Part shown: piece after piece, positions 1-5,454 of the stretch
Layout: each line of letters begins with the position of its first letter
Numbering within the stretch: the stretch's first letter is position 1
Origin: JBLHKW01 sp047618565
Lineage (GTDB): Bacteria; Planctomycetota; UBA1135; GCA-002686595
Length of the DNA: 6,890 nt
Direction: 5' to 3'
Assembly: GCA_047618565.1 (NCBI GenBank)
Contig: JBLHKW010000210.1
Coordinates: 1-6,890, forward strand
Program-made: the position numbers and the translations under genes
The notes under the pieces: model-generated
The model's database searches: none
Seen by the model: the letters and a program-made list of their open reading frames with translations, nothing else
What the model was told of the DNA's origin: nothing

Positions 1-348
1 CTGACTCGCCATGATCTCGCGCGCCTCGCCGATCGTGGCGCTGGGCGCGAGCGTGACCGGATCGAGGATCACGCCGTTGGCGGAGCGCTTGACCTTGTCG
101 ACCTCGCGGATCTGATCCTCGATCGAGAAGTTGCGGTGGATCACACCCATTCCGCCCTCGCGCGCCAGGGTCACTGCGAGCTTCCACTCGGTGACCGTGT
201 CCATCGCCGCGGCGGTCAGGGGAATATTGAGTTCGACGTTGCGCGAGAAGCGCGTCGCGACAACTGCATCCGTGGGCAGAATGTCAGAGTGCTGGGGGAC
301 CAGCAGGACGTCGTCGAAGGTCAAACCCTCGGAAAAAGCAGCCGTCAT
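1..348 (-). CDS. guaB: IMP dehydrogenase, N-terminal part (runs off left edge)
   Basis: IMP dehydrogenase oxidises IMP to XMP with NAD+, the committed step of cytosolic GMP synthesis. Read on the minus strand, the product starts MTAAFSEGLTFDDVLLVPQ, the characteristic opening of bacterial GuaB. It continues with the conserved core segments NIPLTAAAMDTVTE and the GGMGVIHRN region. The last visible residues (PVTLAPSATIGEAREIM) match the start of the first CBS domain, which normally interrupts the barrel. Only 116 of roughly 490 residues are in the window; the flavin-free catalytic Cys loop lies outside. The start is well fixed by family homology and by a GAGAGG ribosome site 9 bases upstream. 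The gene is divergent from the glycosyltransferase across a long spacer. Family assignment is very secure. Confidence 0.96.
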   Translation of the reverse strand, partial: MTAAFSEGLTFDDVLLVPQHSDILPTDAVVATRFSRNVELNIPLTAAAMDTVTEWKLAVTLAREGGMGVIHRNFSIEDQIREVDKVKRSANGVILDPVTLAPSATIGEAREIMASQ

Positions 349-357
349 CAGCGCACA

Positions 358-363
358 CCTCTC
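358..363 (-). promoter_or_regulatory. ribosome binding site of guaB
   Basis: GAGAGG on the minus strand, ending 9 bases before the guaB ATG. It is the only well-spaced Shine-Dalgarno-like site in front of a gene in this window and supports the chosen guaB start. Confidence 0.7.
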
Positions 364-475
364 AAGGGGCAGGTCCCCCCAGCTTAGGTCGAGCGCAGGA
401 TTGGGTCGGATTCCGATCCCTCCTGACTCGCCGAGGGCTCACCGGGCTTTTTGGTGAGTGGAGTTGAAGGGAGCG

Positions 476-504
476 AGTGTATCGCCGCCGAGCTCCGTCT
501 CCAA
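476..504 (-). promoter_or_regulatory. weak candidate sigma70-type promoter for guaB
   Basis: On the minus strand TTGGAG (504-499) and TACACT (481-476) are separated by exactly 17 bases. They match the -35 consensus at 3 of 6 positions and the -10 consensus at 4 of 6. Transcription would start near 469 and give guaB a leader of about 120 bases containing the inverted repeats at 403-419 and 438-458. With this GC content such matches arise by chance, so this is only the best candidate seen by eye. Confidence 0.22.
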
Positions 505-509
505 GGAGA

Positions 510-605
510 GGGCCCGACAACCGCACGCTAGGTACAGAGGCCGGGCCCAAGAAGGAGGAGATAGCTTCTATTCGGTTGCTCGGCCCGGATACTGGAGACA
601 GTCCG
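510..605 (+). other. possible structured RNA with mutually exclusive stems
   Basis: Three arms can pair in two ways. GGGCCCG (510-516) pairs with CGGGCCC (542-548) as a 7-bp stem. CCGGGCC (541-547) pairs equally well with GGCCCGG (582-588). The purine-rich AAGAAGGAGGAG lies between the second and third arms, so it would sit in the loop of the second structure. The third arm also feeds a smaller hairpin, CGG (586-588) with CCG (603-605), an AT bulge, then ACTG/CAGT closed by a GAGA tetraloop (595-598), which is of the GNRA type. This arrangement resembles a switching leader, but GGCCCGG-like words are common in GC-rich DNA and no known RNA family was recognised. Confidence 0.25.
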
Positions 606-765
606 ATCTCGCTTACAGGAGACTTACGCGCGAGGGCGGGCGCCGTCAGGGTGCCGCCACCGTTTTTGGACCGGCATCTGGTCGTGTGGCCCCGAATCTC
701 GCAGCATGCTCCCGGCGCTTCCCGACGCCGCATCCCTCCCCCAGCCTGATCGTGCCCGTCCGCCG

Positions 766-1914
766 ATGCCGAAGACCCTGCTCCACGTTTTCCCGACGTT
801 CGTCGCCGCGGGCTCGCAGCAGCGCACGGTCCAGCTCATACGTGCCTTCGGGGACAGCTATCGACACCGCGTGGTGGCTCTCGACGGAAAACTGGAGGCG
901 CTCGACCTCCTGCCCCCCGAGATCGACGCTACACCCGCGAGCCCGCCCGCGACCGGCGGCTGGATGAGCGGTGTGCGAGCGCTGCGCACGCTACTCAAGC
1001 AGGAGCGGCCCGACCTCCTGCTGACCTACAACTGGGGTAGCTTCGACGCGGTCCTGGCGGCGCGCATGCAGGGACTGCGGGCGCACGTCCATCATGAGGA
1101 CGGCTTCAACATGGATGAGGCCCAGCGCCAGAAGCAACGCCGTGTCCTCGCCCGGCGCACCTTCCTGCGCGCCGCGTATCGCGTCGTGATGCCCTCCCAG
1201 AAGCTGGCCGACATCGCCCGCAACGTATGGCGCCTGCCGCCCGAACGCGTGCAGCGGATCTCCAACGGCGTTCACCTGGATCGCTTCACGCCGAAGGCCC
1301 CCTCCGAGGCAGAGAGCGGTGCAGCCATGCGAGCCCGGCACGGCATTCCCCTGGATGCCCTCGTCGTCGGCGCGGTCGGACACCTGCGCCCCGTGAAGAA
1401 CTACGAGCGCCTGTTCGGCGCGTGCGCGCGCCTCGCGCCCACACTGGCAAGGCGCGGCGTGCACCTGCTCCTGCTCGGGAATGGACCCGAGCGCCAGAAG
1501 CTCGAGCGCGCGGCCCAGGGCCTGGTGCCCCCCGGCGGACAGGTCCACTTCGCGGGGCACCAGACGGATCTGCCCCCCTACTACCGCGCGATGGATGTGT
1601 TCGCCATCTCGTCCGACTCCGAGCAACAGCCGGTCTCTCTGCTCGAGGCGATGGCCGTCGGAGTCGCCCCCGTCGCCACCGATGTGGGCGACGTTCGCAC
1701 CTGCATGGGACCCGCCAGCGCAGCCCACCTGACGCCCCTCTCGGACCCCGAACCGGAGACCCACCTGGCGCGCTCGATCGAGGCCCTTCTGCTGGATGAC
1801 GACCTCAGGCGCGAGCTCGGGAAGGCCGCCAGCGAGCGCGCCCGGGAGCTGTACTCGTTCGAAACCATGCTCGACACCTATCGAGAGCTCTACGAAGGCG
1901 CCGCCGCCCTCTGA
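766..1914 (+). CDS. glycosyltransferase, GT4-type (GT-B fold)
   Basis: A 382-residue retaining glycosyltransferase of the GT-B fold, expected to move a sugar from a nucleotide-sugar donor to a lipid, glycan or small acceptor at the cytoplasmic face. The first domain opens with a beta-strand and glycine loop (LLHVFPTFVAAGSQQ, residues 5-19), where many relatives have GG. HHEDGF is at 109-114 and the interdomain signature SNGVHLDRF at 166-174. The donor domain has GHLRPVKN with the phosphate-binding R208 and K211, and the E-x7-E motif with E286 and E294. A C-terminal helix crosses back (YSFETMLDTYRELY). The start at 766 is preferred because family similarity begins there; an in-frame ATG at 706 would add 20 proline/alanine-rich residues. 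Neither start has a good ribosome site. No polysaccharide cluster is visible, so the acceptor cannot be named. Confidence 0.9.
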   Translation: MPKTLLHVFPTFVAAGSQQRTVQLIRAFGDSYRHRVVALDGKLEALDLLPPEIDATPASPPATGGWMSGVRALRTLLKQERPDLLLTYNWGSFDAVLAARMQGLRAHVHHEDGFNMDEAQRQKQRRVLARRTFLRAAYRVVMPSQKLADIARNVWRLPPERVQRISNGVHLDRFTPKAPSEAESGAAMRARHGIPLDALVVGAVGHLRPVKNYERLFGACARLAPTLARRGVHLLLLGNGPERQKLERAAQGLVPPGGQVHFAGHQTDLPPYYRAMDVFAISSDSEQQPVSLLEAMAVGVAPVATDVGDVRTCMGPASAAHLTPLSDPEPETHLARSIEALLLDDDLRRELGKAASERARELYSFETMLDTYRELYEGAAAL

Positions 1915-2017
1915 ACCGCGACCCGAACCCACTGGGATCGTTCCGACCGCTCGCCTATCCTGTGGCCGCCAGAATCCATCTGGCACGCTCCCGGGCGACC
2001 ACAGAGCACACCACCAC
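1915..2017 (+). promoter_or_regulatory. aceE upstream region: weak -10 and a small hairpin
   Basis: The 103-base gap between the glycosyltransferase and aceE holds a TATCCT (1956-1961) that could be a -10 box, but nothing close to TTGACA lies 16-18 bases upstream. Seven bases further on, GCCAG (1968-1972) pairs with CTGGC (1980-1984) around an AATCCAT loop, so the hairpin would lie at the very 5' end of a transcript starting near 1968. There is no clear Shine-Dalgarno site before the ATG at 2018. aceE may have its own promoter here or be read through from the glycosyltransferase. Confidence 0.2.
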
Positions 2018-4858
2018 ATGATCACCGAAGACTCGATCCCCGGCGTTGACGCCGCACTCCTGGAGCGTATCGCGTACCGCGCGTTCGCACAGGCGACGAC
2101 CATGATCCACGTCGCCAACAACCGCAAGGACAAGCAACCCGGTGACCCGAAGGTCGGGGGCCATCCGGCCAGCTGTTCGAGCGCTCTGCACACCCTCGCA
2201 GCGCTGCACCTGGCGGTGCGCGAGCCCCAGGATTTCGTTTGCTGCAAACCGCACGCGTCGCCCATCGACCACGCGTTCAACCACCAGCTCGAGCTCTTCC
2301 GATACGGGGACGAGGGCGAGTGGTTCACGCCCGCGGAGTCGGCGGCGGCGATGCACAACCTGCGCAAGTTCCCGCAGTTCGCAGGCGAGGAGATCTTCCA
2401 GAGCTACCACGCGCGCAGCGACCCGGATCACTTCCACTTCCTGCCCTCGGGCTCGGTTGGCATCCCGCCGGTCGCATCGGTCTACCTGGCCCTGGCCTAC
2501 CGTTACGCCTCCGACCACCGCTGGGAAGTACCTGAGAATGCGCACTTCTGGTCATTGATCGGCGACTCCGAGTTCCGTGAGGGTTCGCTGCTGGAAGCCA
2601 TGCCGGATGCGGCCGAACGCATGCTCGGCAACGTGACATGGATCGTCGACTACAACCGGCAGAACCTGGACGGCACGCGCATCCCGAACGAGCGCGGCCT
2701 GGAAGGCAGCGACTGCGATCGCATGGAGCGCACGGCGCTCGCCAACGGCTGGCGCGTGATCCAGGTGCGCCACGGAAGTTTCCGCGACGAGGTCTTCGCG
2801 CGCCCCGGCGGCGACGCAATGCGCAGGGCCATCGAGGAGAGTTTCACGGACTACGAGTTCCAGATGCTCGCATTCAAGCAGGACGCCAGCCACATCCGCG
2901 AACGTTGCATCGAGGAGCAGCCCGATTCCAGGCGCGTGCTCGCGGACCTCGATGACGAGGAGGTCAAGCGCGTGCTGATGGACGTCGGCGGGCACTGCAT
3001 CGAGAAGATGCGCGACGCGCTGGCCAGGTCCCGTACGGAGTCTGGCGAGCCCTACCTGGTCATCCCGCACACGTTCAAGGGTTGGGGCATGGAGTGCCTC
3101 GCGAACCCGGCCAACCACTCGATGCTGCCCAGCAGCAAGGAAGTGGGCTCGATCCTCGAGGGCACCGGATTGACCCTGGAGGCCCCTTTCGAGCTCTTCG
3201 AAGAGGGTACGGCCGAACGCACATTCCTGACGCAGCGCAGCAAGCGCTTCCGCGAGGGTCAGCAGTACCACCGCGAACTGCGACGTCGCAACCGTGAGCA
3301 GGTGCGTGAGGGCATCCTGTCGGCCGGCGGGATTCCGGAGAGCCTCGAGATCGACGCCTCCCTGTTCCCCGTCGCACACACGCAGTGGATGTGGGGCCAG
3401 CTGGCCACCAAGCTGGCGCGCATCGGAACGGTGCCCGAGGCCGACCAGCGGCGCGCGACAAAGTCGCTCGCACCCGGCGAGGAAGGCTGGCGCGCCGCGT
3501 CAGAGTTCATCATGACCATGTCACCCGACGTGGGTTCATCGACGAACATCTCGCCCCTGATGGACGCACGCGTCTACGGCGCGAGCGGCCAGGACTCAAA
3601 GATCAAGCAGCGCCTGGGCGTCAAGTACAAGCACCCGGAGATGCTCTCCTATCAGGACCCGTTCACGCGCCACATTCGCTTCGAGATCGCCGAAGCCAAC
3701 GCCATGAGCGCGCTCGGATCCTTCGGGAAGATGGCCCACTACATGGGCCTGCCCTTCTTCCCGATCATGACCGTCTATGACTTCTTCATCAAACGCGCCC
3801 TCGACCAGCTCTACTACAACCTGTACTGGAACAGCGAATTCGTGATCATGGGCACGCCCTCCGGCGTGACGCTGTCGGCCGAAGGCGCGCAGCACAGCTG
3901 GAAGAGTGACATCCAGATCCCGAACCTCATCACCTGGGAGCCGCTCTTCACGCTCGAGATGGACTGGATCCTCTCGGACACGATCCGGCGTATGATGATG
4001 GACGACAACGAGGGCCGGCGCGGCGTCCTGATCCGAGCGGTGACGCGCGCCATCCCGCAGGCTCTGCTGCTCGACAACGTGCGCCGACAGGCGGCCTCGA
4101 AGGACGGCCCCGTCGCGGGAACGCTCAAGCCCATGGGCGCCGGCAGCGAATGGGGTGCCGCCATCGATGAGAGCACCCTGAGCGCGCTCCCGGATGCGCA
4201 ACTGCTCGCACGCGTCCGGGCGGACTCCCTCGAAGGCGGCTGGTACATGGTCGACTGGCGCGGGTTCGAGGGCTACGAGCCCGGGGACAACGTGGTCAAC
4301 GTGTTCGCCATGGGCTCCATTGCGACGGAGGCCCTCGAGGCCTCCACGCGCCTGCTGGAGCGCGGAATCTTCGCCAACGTGATCGTGATCTCCTCGCCCG
4401 AACTGCTGCTCGGCATCCTGGGCCACGAGAATGGCTACAGACACCTGCGCGAGGGCCTGGGGATCACCGCGGACCTGCACGCGGTGGCGGGTGCCAGCGA
4501 GACCCAGGCAGGACTGATAAGCCTGGCCGGGCGGCGCGTCCCGTGCGTTGCGATCTGCGATGGCGAGGCCGGCCTGGTCGACAACATCGGCTCGATCGTC
4601 GGCGTCAAGCAGGAGACCCTCGCGGTGCGGCGCTTCTCCAAATGCGGCCGCCCGAGCGACGTCTACACCTACCAGGGCCTCGACGCTGACGCCATCATTG
4701 GCGCCTGCGGTCGAGTGCTCTCGGAGACGGCCCTCGAAGACCTGCGCGTGTCACCCACGCTGCTCGCCAACCTGACCGCCAACGGCCAGGGGGCTGCCAC
4801 TCGCGCACGGCGCGACTGGCGTGAGCTATGGCCCGACGCCCTCCCGAGCGACGCCTGA
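2018..4858 (+). CDS. aceE: 2-oxoacid (probably pyruvate) dehydrogenase E1, homodimeric AceE type
   Basis: A 946-residue thiamine diphosphate enzyme (E. coli AceE has 887) expected to decarboxylate pyruvate and pass the acetyl group to the lipoyl E2. The N-terminal domain has GGHPAS (47-52) and PHASP (78-82), matching conserved AceE histidine segments. The cofactor motif runs from GDSEFREG (182-189) to NRQNLDG (213-219); D183 and N213 are the likely Mg ligands, and GDS replaces the usual GDG. The pyrimidine domain has FEIAEANA with E559 as the likely activating glutamate, then GTPSGVTLSAEGAQH with H626. After this His, SWKSD replaces the EDGHSH of E. coli AceE, so the enzyme is divergent. The start at 2018 fits the family; the frame stays open back into the glycosyltransferase without homology. 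No E2 or E3 gene is adjacent. Substrate other than pyruvate is possible. Confidence 0.9.
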   Translation: MITEDSIPGVDAALLERIAYRAFAQATTMIHVANNRKDKQPGDPKVGGHPASCSSALHTLAALHLAVREPQDFVCCKPHASPIDHAFNHQLELFRYGDEGEWFTPAESAAAMHNLRKFPQFAGEEIFQSYHARSDPDHFHFLPSGSVGIPPVASVYLALAYRYASDHRWEVPENAHFWSLIGDSEFREGSLLEAMPDAAERMLGNVTWIVDYNRQNLDGTRIPNERGLEGSDCDRMERTALANGWRVIQVRHGSFRDEVFARPGGDAMRRAIEESFTDYEFQMLAFKQDASHIRERCIEEQPDSRRVLADLDDEEVKRVLMDVGGHCIEKMRDALARSRTESGEPYLVIPHTFKGWGMECLANPANHSMLPSSKEVGSILEGTGLTLEAPFELFEEGTAERTFLTQRSKRFREGQQYHRELRRRNREQVREGILSAGGIPESLEIDASLFPVAHTQWMWGQLATKLARIGTVPEADQRRATKSLAPGEEGWRAASEFIMTMSPDVGSSTNISPLMDARVYGASGQDSKIKQRLGVKYKHPEMLSYQDPFTRHIRFEIAEANAMSALGSFGKMAHYMGLPFFPIMTVYDFFIKRALDQLYYNLYWNSEFVIMGTPSGVTLSAEGAQHSWKSDIQIPNLITWEPLFTLEMDWILSDTIRRMMMDDNEGRRGVLIRAVTRAIPQALLLDNVRRQAASKDGPVAGTLKPMGAGSEWGAAIDESTLSALPDAQLLARVRADSLEGGWYMVDWRGFEGYEPGDNVVNVFAMGSIATEALEASTRLLERGIFANVIVISSPELLLGILGHENGYRHLREGLGITADLHAVAGASETQAGLISLAGRRVPCVAICDGEAGLVDNIGSIVGVKQETLAVRRFSKCGRPSDVYTYQGLDADAIIGACGRVLSETALEDLRVSPTLLANLTANGQGAATRARRDWRELWPDALPSDA

Positions 4859-5433
4859 TGTCGGAGGCGCTGCCCGCCAATCCGGCGCCCTTCGACCCGT
4901 TCGGAGTCCACGACTCCGAACGGGTATACGACTCGGCGTGGTGCGGCCTGCGGCGCGACACCGTCATCCTGCCCAACGGGAGGCACCAGGAGTACCACGT
5001 CTTCGAGGTCAGCGACGCCGCGGTCGTCGTGCCCGTGCTCCCGGATGGTTCGATCGTGCTGCTCGGCCAGTACCGCTACCCGCACGGCAAGACCCACTGG
5101 GAAGTCCCGGCGGGTCGCATCGGCGAAGGCGAGACCCCGGCGGGTGCGATCGAGCGCGAGCTGCTCGAAGAGACGGGCTACAGCGCCGGTCAGCTGCATC
5201 CACTGCCGGGCTTCTACCCCACCAACGGCATCAGCGCGCACTACGCCCACGCGTTCTACGCGCTCGACTGCGCCAGGGTCACGGCTCCACAGCCCGAGGA
5301 CTCGGAGCAGATCATGGTCAAGGTCCACACCAGGGCCGAGGTACGCGCGCTCCTGCGCGCGGGCCTGATCCAGGATGGTTTCAGCGCGCTCAGCCTGCTG
5401 TATTACCTGGACCTGGCGCACGCACCGGACTGA
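4858..5433 (+). CDS. NUDIX hydrolase, ADP-ribose pyrophosphatase-like
   Basis: A 191-residue NUDIX hydrolase that should cleave a nucleoside diphosphate linked to another moiety, most likely ADP-ribose to AMP and ribose 5-phosphate. The NUDIX box is perfect: G86, E92, then R100-E101-L-L-E104-E105-T-G107-Y. Before it lie the usual beta-strands (VVVPVLPDGSIVLLGQYRYP) and WEVPAG; after it comes GFYPTNG, in the place where ADP-ribose pyrophosphatases carry their specificity segment. The ATG shares its A with the aceE stop (TGATG, 4856-4860), which indicates cotranscription and translational coupling; no separate ribosome site is seen. An in-frame ATG at 4828 is less likely. A perfect 13-bp hairpin lies in codons 13-23. 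Other nucleotide sugars or dinucleotides are possible substrates. Confidence 0.93.
   Translation: MSEALPANPAPFDPFGVHDSERVYDSAWCGLRRDTVILPNGRHQEYHVFEVSDAAVVVPVLPDGSIVLLGQYRYPHGKTHWEVPAGRIGEGETPAGAIERELLEETGYSAGQLHPLPGFYPTNGISAHYAHAFYALDCARVTAPQPEDSEQIMVKVHTRAEVRALLRAGLIQDGFSALSLLYYLDLAHAPD
4895..4925 (+). repeat. perfect 13-bp inverted repeat inside the NUDIX 5' coding region
   Basis: ACCCGTTCGGAGT (4895-4907) is followed by the loop CCACG and then by its exact reverse complement (4913-4925). It begins 37 bases after the NUDIX ATG and encodes residues around DPFGVHDSERV. In RNA this would be a very stable hairpin at the aceE/NUDIX junction. There is no T tract after it, so it is not a standard terminator. 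It could lower NUDIX translation relative to AceE, protect the 3' end of an aceE message, or be a protein-binding palindrome. Confidence 0.75.
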
Positions 5434-5438
5434 GGCTG

Positions 5439-5453
5439 CGGCGCCATCCGCCG
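5439..5453. terminator. possible bidirectional hairpin between convergent genes
   Basis: The 21 bases between the NUDIX stop and the convergent stop contain CGGCG (5439-5443), the loop CCATC and CGCCG (5449-5453). The position between two converging stop codons suits a shared terminator. No T tract follows on either strand, so intrinsic termination is doubtful. Confidence 0.3.
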
Positions 5454-5454
5454 G

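Larger units (their letters stand above)
349..765. other. divergent non-coding spacer with several inverted repeats
   Basis: No convincing gene lies in these 417 bases. Open frames exist on both strands, but their translations are arginine/serine/proline-rich with no family resemblance, and no start has a well-placed ribosome site. Visible structure on the plus strand: GGGG/CCCC around CAGGT (366-378); a 7-bp stem with an ATT loop (403-409 with 413-419, one G-T pair); CTCACC/GGTGAG with a 9-base loop ending in five T (438-443 with 453-458); the alternative pairings at 510-605; and CTCGC/GCGAG (608-612 with 630-634). No tRNA, SRP RNA or riboswitch motif was recognised. The spacer must hold promoters for guaB and probably the glycosyltransferase, and could hold a small RNA. 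Confidence 0.5.

Noticed and set aside
436..460. Intrinsic terminator at the T run 448-452
   Set aside because: The five T lie in the loop of the CTCACC/GGTGAG stem and not after it, and no gene ends nearby on the plus strand.
362..967. Open frames on both strands in the spacer and the glycosyltransferase start (458-967 plus, 362-733 minus, 477-749 plus)
   Set aside because: Compositions are Arg/Ser/Pro-rich with no resemblance to known proteins, and two of them run into or overlap the glycosyltransferase in another frame.
991..2367. A 458-codon open frame on the minus strand
   Set aside because: It lies antisense to the glycosyltransferase and the start of aceE, whose products are clearly recognisable. 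Its translation is low-complexity and shows no family features; long antisense frames are common in GC-rich genes.
4327..4345. Inverted repeat GGAGGCC/GGCCTCC with a 5-base loop inside aceE
   Set aside because: Only 7 bp, deep in conserved coding sequence and made of frequent codons for Glu, Ala and Leu; chance is a sufficient explanation at this GC content.
2552..4480. Minus-strand open frames of about 275 and 294 codons
   Set aside because: Both are fully antisense to aceE, and their translations are rich in R, A, V, H and G without motifs.
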